Source: Enterococcus dongliensis
Lineage (GTDB): Bacteria; Bacillota; Bacilli; Lactobacillales; Enterococcaceae
Direction of reading: 5' to 3'
Assembly: GCF_005405225.1 (NCBI RefSeq)
Contig: NZ_BJDQ01000002.1
Coordinates: 124,001-188,000, forward strand
DNA length: 64,000 bases
In this document: piece after piece, positions 58,153-64,000 of the stretch
How the letters are laid out: each line of letters starts with the position of its first letter
Numbering within the stretch: position 1 is the first letter of the stretch
Position numbers and translations under genes: made by a program
Notes under the pieces: model-generated
Seen by the model: only the letters and a program-made list of their open reading frames with translations
The model's database searches: none
What the model was told of the DNA's origin: nothing

Positions 58153-58254
58153 TTGTGCAAACGTATACAAAGCGTTAGAATATAAATTGGGGATTCCTGA
58201 ACTTCCCCACAGCATACCCTGTTTTTCTCTCAACCTTGCTGTATCAGGAATCCC
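58153..58254 (+). promoter_or_regulatory. Promoter followed by a large hairpin
   Basis: TTGTGC (58153-58158), spacer 17, TAGAAT (58176-58181) would start RNA near 58188, at the base of a hairpin. GGGATTCCTGA (58190-58200) pairs with TCAGGAATCCC (58244-58254), and inside it ACAGCA with TGCTGT. The transcript would run toward candidate RNA C. A 36-codon ORF (58273-58383) follows but has no ribosome binding site. Confidence 0.38.
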
Positions 58255-58307
58255 TATTTAGATAGTATTCGTATGTTAGTTGTAGAGCAACCATTTTGCC
58301 TCCAAAA

Positions 58308-58376
58308 CAAAAAGCTGATCCAACCATGGGGGTGGTCGATCAGCATGTCTCTAATACTGGTATCAGCCACCAGCGT
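58308..58376 (-). ncRNA. Candidate small RNA C (about 70 nt)
   Basis: Promoter TTGCAT (58411-58406), spacer 18, TATACT (58387-58382), all downstream of the endolysin stop. The RNA would have CTGGT-GGCTGAT-ACCAG (58373-58357) and a terminator GCTGATC...GATCAGC with inner ACCA/TGGT pairs (58344-58314), then five T. It resembles RNAs A and B in size and form. The terminator may also simply serve the endolysin transcript. Confidence 0.45.
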
Positions 58377-58433
58377 TAGTTAGTATAACTTATAAAGAAA
58401 ATTAGATGCAAACATTATTTTATACATTGTAGA

Positions 58434-59540
58434 TTATACATCCAGATACCAACGTGTTTCGGTTAGATCGTTAAATCCACCTTTCACATCGCCTTTCGGA
58501 TCATTAGTGCTGCGAATCATGATAACAATTGAATGACCCTTAACATCTTTCTGATTAAACTCAATATTAAATCCAGCAACATCATTTCGATTATAGACTT
58601 TTGCAGCGTCAGCTCGCGGCAAGTCTTTCAACTTAATTCGTTTCAGTTCTTTTCCGTTCGTACGATCTAAGATAAAAGCATACTGATGCTTATGAGTGCG
58701 AGTGCTCCATCCCTCTACTTTGATACGTCCACTTACTGCACCAAAACCATCGATATGTCCTTTATCATTTTTGACTTCCATCACAGAATAGTTCTGGCCA
58801 GCTCGATAAACGTCTGTAACTTCTGTTGGATTTGGATCAGGTAATGTTGAATAACCATTGTCGGTAATACCGGTCAAATCGACATTGCCATCAAGCCCGC
58901 CACCCACGTATGTTGAAGTAAACTGGTAAATTGCTACGCCATCCATTGATGGAAAATAATTATAATTTGGATAAGGTGTGACATTGTAATCAGGATACGC
59001 ACCTATCCATAAAGAATCCGGAAACTCAGCTAAAATTTGTTGATAATAAACGTTAGCCAGTGTGAACGGTTTGTATGAATAATACATCGGAGTATATCCA
59101 GCGTCTCGAATACGACGCATACCGTATAAAATAGTATCTGTGTTCGCTTGCTTATTCGAGCTTGCCCCATGCTCAAAATCTAATGCTACAATAGATCCTC
59201 GTGGTGTTTTTACTTTTGGTAAGAAGTAATCCATTGTGTTTTTAGCAATACTCATGTTACCCCAAGTGTCATACCAGATATAGGTGTGCGCACGTTTTCC
59301 CTGAGCTAGCGCTGAATTCACTTGACTCTCATAAGTCCACTGATTGTAAAGGCCACCAGCATTATAACCACCGATTTGAGCGATTACAAACTTATCATGT
59401 GCATAGCCAAATCGACCTTGTGCGCCTTGATAGACAGCCCAGTCGACTCCTTGATCACCTTTTGCAGCATTCACGTTCATTGGAAAAATTGGCAACAAAA
59501 AAAGAGCTGCAACAGCTCCTAACAAAAATTTCTTTTTCAT
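58434..59540 (-). CDS. Phage endolysin, secreted GH25 muramidase
   Basis: A 368-aa cell-wall hydrolase that frees phage progeny. The ATG at 59540 has AGGAGG six bases upstream. Residues 1-25 (MKKKFLLGAVAALFLLPIFP...NA) form a genuine signal peptide, unusual for endolysins but known in phages of lactic acid bacteria. The GH25 domain spans about 30-225, with QGVDWAVYQG (Asp33) and VALDFEHGA near 125-133 supplying the DxE catalytic pair. The C-terminal 110 residues form an unrecognised beta-rich wall-binding domain ending in TRWYLDV. It lies next to the holin gene (10-base gap). Confidence 0.93.
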   Translation of the reverse strand: MKKKFLLGAVAALFLLPIFPMNVNAAKGDQGVDWAVYQGAQGRFGYAHDKFVIAQIGGYNAGGLYNQWTYESQVNSALAQGKRAHTYIWYDTWGNMSIAKNTMDYFLPKVKTPRGSIVALDFEHGASSNKQANTDTILYGMRRIRDAGYTPMYYSYKPFTLANVYYQQILAEFPDSLWIGAYPDYNVTPYPNYNYFPSMDGVAIYQFTSTYVGGGLDGNVDLTGITDNGYSTLPDPNPTEVTDVYRAGQNYSVMEVKNDKGHIDGFGAVSGRIKVEGWSTRTHKHQYAFILDRTNGKELKRIKLKDLPRADAAKVYNRNDVAGFNIEFNQKDVKGHSIVIMIRSTNDPKGDVKGGFNDLTETRWYLDV

Positions 59541-59550
59541 GAATTCCCTC

Positions 59551-59757
59551 CTATTCATCTGATGACAGCATCTTATACGTTCGATTAGATACACCTAGCA
59601 CTGTTCCTAAGAACGTACCTAAAGCAGTCATTGTAATTACTGCAATATCAGTGTATTCCCAACTCACGGCTTTCCCAACTACACCGATAAAAGTTGCTAA
59701 AGCCGGGATTACTATTGCCGCAATCCACTTCAAAATTTCATATGTTTTATTTTGCAT
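59551..59757 (-). CDS. Phage holin (phi LC3-type)
   Basis: A 68-aa membrane protein that times lysis. The ATG at 59757 lies eight bases from GGAGG; earlier GTG/ATG codons overlap the site. Two hydrophobic helices, about residues 8-27 (WIAAIVIPALATFIGVVG) and 35-52 (IAVITMTALGTFLGTVLG), with a charged C-terminus NRTYKMLSSDE. The IPALATFI segment is characteristic of the LC3-like holins. It comes between the XhlA and endolysin genes. Confidence 0.92.
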   Translation of the reverse strand: MQNKTYEILKWIAAIVIPALATFIGVVGKAVSWEYTDIAVITMTALGTFLGTVLGVSNRTYKMLSSDE

Positions 59758-59772
59758 ACACATCACCTCCTC

Positions 59773-60000
59773 CTAAATTCGAAATAATAATTTGACAATA
59801 TATGCGATAAACAACCCACCAACTGAACGCCAAAGCCATGTTTGATTGTCTTGCATTTTACTAATGCTCTTTTGATTAGATTCCGAGAGATTAAAAGCTT
59901 TTGATGCCATGTCTTTCACATCATTTAGTCCATCCGTGTTTGCTTCAATTCTTGAAAGCCTTTGTAAAATTTCTCGTATCAATTTTTCATCCTCGGCCAT
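59773..60000 (-). CDS. XhlA-family phage lysis accessory protein
   Basis: A 75-aa protein with an N-terminal coiled coil (LIREILQRLSRIEANTDGLNDV) and one C-terminal membrane helix (WLWRSVGGLFIAYIVKLLF, residues 55-73). This is the layout of XhlA of PBSX-type phages, a membrane protein acting with the holin in lysis. It precedes the holin gene by 15 bases. Confidence 0.87.
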   Translation of the reverse strand: MAEDEKLIREILQRLSRIEANTDGLNDVKDMASKAFNLSESNQKSISKMQDNQTWLWRSVGGLFIAYIVKLLFRI

Positions 60001-60028
60001 ATTTCACCAACTTCCAAAAAAATAGGAA

Positions 60029-60051
60029 GCCCCGTTTGTAAACGAGGCTAA
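60029..60051 (-). terminator. Hairpin between XkdX and XhlA genes
   Basis: AGCC-C-CGTTT and AAACG-A-GGCT fold around a 2-4 base loop. On the minus strand TCCTATTTTTTT follows, so it may be a weak terminator or attenuator between the tail and lysis genes. Confidence 0.5.
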
Positions 60052-60064
60052 AAAAATAAACCTG

Positions 60065-60190
60065 TTAAGGTTTTCCAATAATTTGATCAGCTTCTTCATC
60101 AGTGATACAAAGTGGCACGAACTCGCGTACTTGATCATCAGTGAAGCAACCCCAATCAAACATCATTTTAATGTCATCAAAATTAAACAT
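60065..60190 (-). CDS. XkdX family protein
   Basis: A 41-aa protein starting with MFNFDDIKMMFDWGCFTDDQ and continuing VREFVPLCITDEEADQIIGKP. This is the small XkdX layout (aromatic/Gly motif, a T-x-x-Q-V helix, then ITxEEAxxI and a final G), found just downstream of tail-fibre genes in many Firmicutes prophages. GGAGGTGCTGCG precedes the ATG, which overlaps the preceding gene by 8 bases. Function unknown. Confidence 0.82.
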   Translation of the reverse strand: MFNFDDIKMMFDWGCFTDDQVREFVPLCITDEEADQIIGKP

Positions 60191-60560
60191 TCGCAGCACC
60201 TCCGATTTGAGTTTTGATCGATTCAATTTCTTTATTTATTGCGACATCATTCAACATCAATTTAGCGTTTAACTGTGCCATCGATTCTGTTTTATTAGTT
60301 AATGCTTCATTTGATTCTTTTAGCGTTGTGTTATCAACTTGAAGTCCTGCAGAAAGATTTTCCAGCAATTCAAGTTTCTCAGAATAATCTTGAGTAATTG
60401 CCTCTTCCCATTTATTCTCTGCAAAGTTGAAGAATTGTGATTGTGGATTCTCCAATTCTAGCGGTAAAACTGCTACAAACGGCAACAATACTGGAAAATC
60501 ATCTGCTACTTCGTGAACCTCGTAACCGATTGGATATAATACTTTATAAATTGTTTTCAT
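60183..60560 (-). CDS. Phage protein with coiled-coil C-terminus
   Basis: A 125-aa phage protein. The N-terminal 55 residues (YKVLYPIGYEVHEVADDFPVLLP, then FFNFAENKWEEAI) resemble the short beta domain of DUF2977/XkdW-like proteins encoded between tail fibre and XkdX. The C-terminal 70 form a helical coiled coil (LLENLSAGLQVDNTTLKESNEALTNK). AGGAGG lies before the ATG. It is likely a minor tail component. Confidence 0.77.
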   Translation of the reverse strand: MKTIYKVLYPIGYEVHEVADDFPVLLPFVAVLPLELENPQSQFFNFAENKWEEAITQDYSEKLELLENLSAGLQVDNTTLKESNEALTNKTESMAQLNAKLMLNDVAINKEIESIKTQIGGAANV

Positions 60561-60571
60561 CTATATTCCTC

Positions 60572-61135
60572 CTACGCTAATTTCACTATCGATAAATTAA
60601 TTTTTCCCATTGTGATTCCTGCGTTTCCAGAATTAAACTCAATTCTCAATTGATCACTTCCAGAAAAACTTCTTACATACGTTAATAAATTTGATCCTGA
60701 TGTAGAGGCTTCTAATAAGCTGCGTTTTACTATAGAAGTCCCATCCACTCTTGACAGTCCATATGTTACCCAACCGCTCAAACCTGTATAATTCACTCCT
60801 AATACAATCATATAAACTCCAGATTTTTTAATTGTGATAACCTTTCCGCTCGAAGAAAAAACATCTTCATTTGAAGTGCTGAATCTTTGGATATCAGGAT
60901 TAACGATCCCTGCTGCTAAATTATTAACTGTGAAATCCTCGCACCAGCAAGCCTCATTAGTCACTCCAACAGGAACGCCTCCGACTTGAATTCCATCTTG
61001 AAAATTCTTTGTTCCTAAAATCGTTTCATTTCCACTTGCTTTGACTAATTTCCCATCAATGCCATCAATGGCATCTGCATGTGTTTTGAGATATTTAGCT
61101 ACGCCATCTTCTTTTAATTGAACGATATCTGCCAT
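60572..61135 (-). CDS. Phage tail/receptor-binding protein, C1q/TNF-like
   Basis: A 187-aa protein opening MADIVQLKEDGVAKYLKTHADAIDG, an N-terminal peptide shared with the adjacent collagen-like gene. The C-terminal 110 residues (ISKSGVYMIVLGVNYTG-like VITIKKSGVYMIVLGVNYTG, SGSNLLTYVRSFSGSDQLRI) look like a jelly-roll of C1q/TNF type, which often forms trimeric receptor-binding heads. The ATG overlaps the preceding stop (TAATG). Confidence 0.75.
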   Translation of the reverse strand: MADIVQLKEDGVAKYLKTHADAIDGIDGKLVKASGNETILGTKNFQDGIQVGGVPVGVTNEACWCEDFTVNNLAAGIVNPDIQRFSTSNEDVFSSSGKVITIKKSGVYMIVLGVNYTGLSGWVTYGLSRVDGTSIVKRSLLEASTSGSNLLTYVRSFSGSDQLRIEFNSGNAGITMGKINLSIVKLA

Positions 61136-61584
61136 TAGACAGTCCCCACTTTCTCAAATGTAATATTGTTTAATCCGTCTAATTTTGTTTTATCTGCTGC
61201 AGACATGAGTCCTGCCGCGGTCGTTGATGCGTTTCCCGGATTTTTTTGTGCTCCAGCTTCGATTCCATTCAGCTTCGATTTGTCGGTCGAAGCCATTAAC
61301 CCGTTTGCGGTTGTGGTAGCTACTGTAGTTGTTGTTGCATTTGTTCCAGGATCACCCTTGTCACCTTTTGGAAGAACAAAGTTAAATTTAGCTGCAGAAG
61401 TTGTTCCTGCATTAGTAACAGCAGCAGTGGTTCCACTTGTCACTGTCCCTACAGTAATTGTTGCGGCAGCACCGGGATCGCCTTTATCACCTTTAATGGT
61501 TTCAGGTTTCCCTTCAACTGCTTCCCAATGCGTCTGCGGATAGACCTGAACACCGTCTTGATTTACTTTTACAATATCTGTCAT
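61135..61584 (-). CDS. Collagen-like phage tail protein
   Basis: A 149-aa protein. It starts MTDIVKVNQDGVQVYPQTHWEAVEG, parallel to the next gene. Two short Gly-x-y collagen-like stretches (GDKGDPGAA near residue 33, GDKGDPGTN near 75) suggest trimerisation. Repeats of T-x-A-N-G-L-M-(A/S)-(S/A)-x-D-K-(S/T)-K-L-(N/D)-G occur at about 91-107 and 123-139, a tail-fibre repeat seen widely in phages. It ends NITFEKVGTV. GGAGAGGTG precedes the ATG. Confidence 0.8.
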   Translation of the reverse strand: MTDIVKVNQDGVQVYPQTHWEAVEGKPETIKGDKGDPGAAATITVGTVTSGTTAAVTNAGTTSAAKFNFVLPKGDKGDPGTNATTTTVATTTANGLMASTDKSKLNGIEAGAQKNPGNASTTAAGLMSAADKTKLDGLNNITFEKVGTV

Positions 61585-61586
61585 TA

Positions 61587-62381
61587 TTACACCTCTCCTA
61601 CCTTTTCGAATGTCATCGAAGGAATTTTTGCATCCGTATATGCCTGAGCATTTTGATAAGCTTCACTCATTTTTTGATCAACATATTCTTGACTGACTCC
61701 GCCGCCTTCACCGCCACCAATTGCCGAAATTATACCAGTGTTAGATATAGAAATATTAGCGCCCGCAGTGTAATTAAACTGTGGTTCAGCATTCAATGTA
61801 TCTTCATCCATGTATAAGCCAGAACCAATTTTCACACCACCTTTTTCGTCCTCGGAAGCTGTTGGTAGCTCATACTCTTTCCCCGGTTCAATCACAGCGC
61901 TGATAACTCCGTCATCATCAATTGTGATATTTTGACCCGCAGAATAATTTTGAAGAAAATCAAGCTTCTGCTTCATTTCAAGAGTAAAGTTGTAGTCAGT
62001 TTGTTTTATGGCGGACAATTTTCCTGTTTCATCAATGGTCAACAAATCACCAATTTTTACCCCACCGAGCTTATCAATGCCAGCGATTGGCAGCACGTAG
62101 TCACCTGCACCAGAATTTAAAATCTTCTGATACATTTCAGCAGTGATCATCCCATCTTCCATCTCATTGGCGTAAGGTAATTCAGTGATAACATTACCTA
62201 AACCAAGGTCTTCTTTGGTAATGACTACTGCTCCAATTTTCCCGTTTACAGACAACACTTTCGATTGGCCAGAAATGATTTTATCTAGTCCGATAATCGC
62301 AGAGATATGAGTAATTGGAAAAAACTGACGTTGGACACCCGTTTTTTCATCGGTTTCCATCATGCGTTTTGATTTAGTCAT
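61587..62381 (-). CDS. Phage tail-fibre/baseplate protein with repeats
   Basis: A 264-aa protein with GGGGTGAT upstream of the ATG. Residues 7-60 have QRQFFPITHISAIIGLDKI followed by VLSVNGKIGAVVITKEDLGL, a fibre start common in phages of lactic acid bacteria. Two repeats follow: LGGVKIGDLLTIDETGKLSA near 105-124 and KGGVKIGSGLYMDEDTLNA near 180-198, each trailed by NYSAGQNITI or NYTAGANISI. A Gly-rich turn and a short helical C-terminus end in MTFEKVGEV. Confidence 0.77.
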   Translation of the reverse strand: MTKSKRMMETDEKTGVQRQFFPITHISAIIGLDKIISGQSKVLSVNGKIGAVVITKEDLGLGNVITELPYANEMEDGMITAEMYQKILNSGAGDYVLPIAGIDKLGGVKIGDLLTIDETGKLSAIKQTDYNFTLEMKQKLDFLQNYSAGQNITIDDDGVISAVIEPGKEYELPTASEDEKGGVKIGSGLYMDEDTLNAEPQFNYTAGANISISNTGIISAIGGGEGGGVSQEYVDQKMSEAYQNAQAYTDAKIPSMTFEKVGEV

Positions 62382-62383
62382 TC

Positions 62384-63292
62384 TTATATCACCCCAACTT
62401 TCTCAAGAGTGAAAACATTCTGCTTTGGATCATCAACCGTTGCGATCACTAACGCACCTTCCTCAATCGGATAATTTACTGTTCCAATTTTTTCAACTTC
62501 ATGATTATCAGAAAATACATCATCCTGTAGAATATCAGTAATTTCGATTTCACCATATTCAATAGTAAAGAGCGTTGCTCGCAATCTTTGATAGAGATAA
62601 TCCATATCTGCTAATAAACGTTCTGAAATTGACTCATGTCGAACGCCTTGAATATCCACACGCGCATCCATCAATTCCGCTAACATGGTTCCGCCTGGAT
62701 CTACAGATTTCAAAATATCTTTGATTGATTCAAACCAAAGAAGGTAATCTGATTCTTGTCCTTCTCGCCATGCTTCAAAAGTTGATTGTTGATTTGCTCG
62801 CCATTTTTCAAATTCTGATTTACGAGCGTTCATCCAAGCAGTGAAGTCACCCTGATTTTCGTTAATAAAGGACACCATATCAGCAATTAAATCTTCAACA
62901 GTCTGCCAGTAAGACCCCATTTCGCCTTCTGTTTTAGATACTGCTTTGATTACAAAATAGGAGAAGTCTTGCGTTGTACCAATCAATTCATCTTCTTTCA
63001 TAATCATAAAATCAGCTGTTTGACGATGCAGCGACTGCATTGAATACTGATCGAATGTGTACTGAATTTTTCCATTCTTTGCATCGATAATCTTAGTACC
63101 TAACTGAACTGGATACTTTCCGCCAATAATAGATTCAAAATAGACTTTGCAATCGGTCAGATCGTATATCTTCCCATTTTCAGATATGGTTGTTTCCATA
63201 ACTTCAGTATTACGATTGCCTTGCCGCACCTGAATCATACCGACATAGTTATAAGGCTCAGTTGTGCTTAGTGAAACGTTCCATTTTGCCAT
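62384..63292 (-). CDS. Baseplate upper protein (BppU family)
   Basis: A 302-aa phage baseplate protein. AAAGGAGTG precedes the ATG. The N-terminal domain (about 1-125: KWNVSLSTTEPYNYVGMIQVRQGNRNTEV, split over 3-31, then YPVQLGTKIIDAKNGKIQYTF) is the BppU N-terminal fold that docks on the central baseplate. A long helical stalk (about 130-200) has repeated W-x-x-x-R-x-x-F units (FTAWMNARKSEFEKWRANQ). The C-terminus ends FTLEKVGVI. It carries the fibres encoded downstream. The start overlaps the upstream gene by 25 bases. Confidence 0.9.
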   Translation of the reverse strand: MAKWNVSLSTTEPYNYVGMIQVRQGNRNTEVMETTISENGKIYDLTDCKVYFESIIGGKYPVQLGTKIIDAKNGKIQYTFDQYSMQSLHRQTADFMIMKEDELIGTTQDFSYFVIKAVSKTEGEMGSYWQTVEDLIADMVSFINENQGDFTAWMNARKSEFEKWRANQQSTFEAWREGQESDYLLWFESIKDILKSVDPGGTMLAELMDARVDIQGVRHESISERLLADMDYLYQRLRATLFTIEYGEIEITDILQDDVFSDNHEVEKIGTVNYPIEEGALVIATVDDPKQNVFTLEKVGVI

Positions 63293-63777
63293 ATGTTCAT
63301 CACTCCTTTCTCAAAATCAGGCGGGATACAAATAGATGCGATTTGATCAGAGTCAAAAAACTCTCTATCGTATTCTGCAACAAATTCACCTGATTCTGCA
63401 TTTTGTTCGTATGTTTGAATACGTTCGTTTTCTAATCCACGAATCACACCAGTGTGCCCGAAATTTTTATGAGCTTTAAAAAACTCACTCACTTTTGAAT
63501 TACGTTTCCAGTTTATGATTGCCCCTATAACTAAATCGTCATAGTTCGGCTCTTCAATCACTGACCAAAGATAAAGCGGCCATTGGTAAGCAGAACCAAT
63601 ATCGGCCGCAGAAAAAATTGGACCTCTACGAACAAGAACATCATACTTTGTTCCAGCTCCCATATCAGGCCCAATCATTACACCAGCGTATTCAGCGGAT
63701 AGCGCATAACATTGTCGATTTCCTACAGACTGATTTCTCAAGCTTTTTAAATGATTTAATCCTTTTTCTTCTATCAA
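63268..63777 (-). CDS. CHAP-like phage tail-associated protein
   Basis: A 169-aa protein. I place the start at TTG 63777, behind AGAGGTGAT and ten bases after the upstream stop; an ATG at 63825 would overlap that gene. NRQCYALSAEYAG near residues 19-31 and FGHTGVIRGLENERIQTYEQNA near 109-130 look like the Cys and His/Glu motifs of CHAP peptidases. It would be a tail-tip wall hydrolase helping DNA entry. The fold is assigned from these motifs only. Confidence 0.65.
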   Translation of the reverse strand: MIEEKGLNHLKSLRNQSVGNRQCYALSAEYAGVMIGPDMGAGTKYDVLVRRGPIFSAADIGSAYQWPLYLWSVIEEPNYDDLVIGAIINWKRNSKVSEFFKAHKNFGHTGVIRGLENERIQTYEQNAESGEFVAEYDREFFDSDQIASICIPPDFEKGVMNIWQNGTFH

Positions 63778-63787
63778 ATTATCACCT

Positions 63788-64000
63788 CTATCTCTTAGCT
63801 CGTGCAATACAGACGTCCCCGCCATTTAGTAACCAGCCAAATGACATGTCAACACGTCCAATTCCAACGCCGCCTGACTGCATACCACCCATTTCAACGA
63901 TCGATGTGGTATAACCGTGCCAATCCTCTGCTAAAATAGCTGTATGACCGTTTGCACCAGCTCCACCGCCTTGGTTTACAATCACCACGTCTCCGGCTTT
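63788..64000 (-). CDS. Phage tail hydrolase, C-terminal part (CHAP-like; cut by window edge)
   Basis: The frame is open to the window end, giving 70 C-terminal residues. It begins KAGDVVIVNQGGGAGANG, then HTAILAEDWHGYTTSIVEMGG, and ends ICIARAKR-like (VCIARAKR). GDVVI, the His of GHTAIL and the Glu of IVEMGG fit the second half of a CHAP domain. It is probably the end of a larger tail lysin. The next gene starts 10 bases on and encodes a second CHAP-like protein. Confidence 0.6.
   Translation of the reverse strand, partial: KAGDVVIVNQGGGAGANGHTAILAEDWHGYTTSIVEMGGMQSGGVGIGRVDMSFGWLLNGGDVCIARAKR

Larger units (their letters stand above)
58021..58433. other. Intergenic region between the ParA cassette and the endolysin
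   Basis: 413 bases. From left to right: an AT-rich promoter region for parA, a tRNA fragment (58115-58138), a plus-strand promoter followed by a large hairpin (58153-58254), and minus-strand candidate RNA C (58308-58376) with its promoter. No protein gene is convincing. Confidence 0.6.
54123..64000. mobile_element. Prophage, late (lysis and tail) end; left edge uncertain
   Basis: From the right edge leftward come tail hydrolase-like, baseplate (BppU), tail-fibre, XkdX, XhlA, holin and GH25 endolysin genes, all on the minus strand and closely packed. That is the late-gene order of siphophages of lactic acid bacteria. Beyond the lysin lies accessory DNA. The element continues past 64000. The left boundary lies somewhere between about 53.8 and 58.4 kb: a tRNA fragment at 58115-58138 would fit an att site, but the SOS gene and ParA cassette also look mobile. 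Confidence 0.8.

Noticed and set aside
61166..61543. Plus-strand frame of 125 codons rich in Ala, Val and Pro
   Set aside because: It is the antisense of the repetitive collagen-like tail gene; its composition follows from that repeat.
1..64000. CRISPR array, insertion sequence or rRNA operon
   Set aside because: No regularly spaced direct repeats, no transposase-like protein and no rRNA sequence were seen.

Overview
The window is AT-rich chromosomal DNA from a low-GC Gram-positive, almost certainly an Enterococcus or close relative. The pointers are the AddA/AddB pair of the lactic-acid-bacterial RexAB type, a WxL/DUF916 surface-protein locus, an Mga-family regulator, a methionine T-box leader, GH73 wall hydrolases, and frequent TTG/GTG starts behind strong GGAGG ribosome binding sites. 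Species cannot be fixed from the sequence alone. No ribosomal RNA, insertion sequence or CRISPR array is visible; one intact tRNA (Gln, CTG) is present.

Layout. 0-8 kb, minus strand: an HxlR-type regulator cut by the window edge, addA, addB and a type I signal peptidase. 8-14.8 kb: single genes and small operons (nitroreductase, membrane proteins, tRNA-Gln, UspA, the azlCD branched-chain amino acid exporter behind a hairpin leader, a secreted GH73 glucosaminidase with three C-terminal repeats).

14.9-25.5 kb: the most interesting chromosomal part, a tightly packed 13-gene minus-strand operon. In transcription order it encodes an exported two-domain rhodanese, a small membrane protein, an HdrC-like 2[4Fe-4S] protein, an HdrB-like CCG protein, a YnjB-type binding lipoprotein, two permeases, a YnjD-type ATPase, a TIGR04283 glycosyltransferase, a phosphotransferase-like kinase, a TIGR04282 transferase, a nucleoside-hydrolase-like enzyme and a TVP38 membrane protein. 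It is preceded by a consensus promoter and a leader of about 290 nt holding a translated-looking 7-codon ORF, a terminator, and a second terminator with a 12-of-13 antiterminator partner. I read it as a regulated uptake and processing pathway for an unidentified sulfur-, selenium- or arsenic-linked nucleoside or sugar compound.

25.8-32.7 kb: an acetyltransferase, a Met T-box controlling metQ-msrA, a DUF1576 membrane protein, and an Mga-type regulator translationally coupled to a flavin disulfide-reductase-family protein without its redox cysteine. 32.8-37.5 kb: a WxL operon (WxL protein, DUF916 protein, small sortase-like anchor protein, large WxL protein). 37.5-40 kb: gene-poor DNA with relics, small ORFs and a solitary HsdR-N-type protein. 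40-53.8 kb: lepA, an Eis-like acetyltransferase operon, a HAD phosphatase, wall enzymes (GH73, VanY-like), an oxidoreductase, an ArAE membrane protein, an orphan ABC ATPase, nagA with a palindromic operator, and an Rgg/PlcR-like regulator.

54-64 kb: the late end of a prophage running off the right edge. From the right come two CHAP-like tail proteins, the baseplate protein BppU, modular tail-fibre proteins sharing a C-terminal FEKVG-type peptide, XkdX, XhlA, holin and a secreted GH25 endolysin. Beyond the lysin lies accessory DNA: a tRNA fragment, three candidate small RNAs of 60-70 nt with consensus promoters, a ParA-led three-gene cassette, a membrane-anchored coiled-coil protein and a gene with an SOS-box promoter. 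The prophage integrase end is outside the window.
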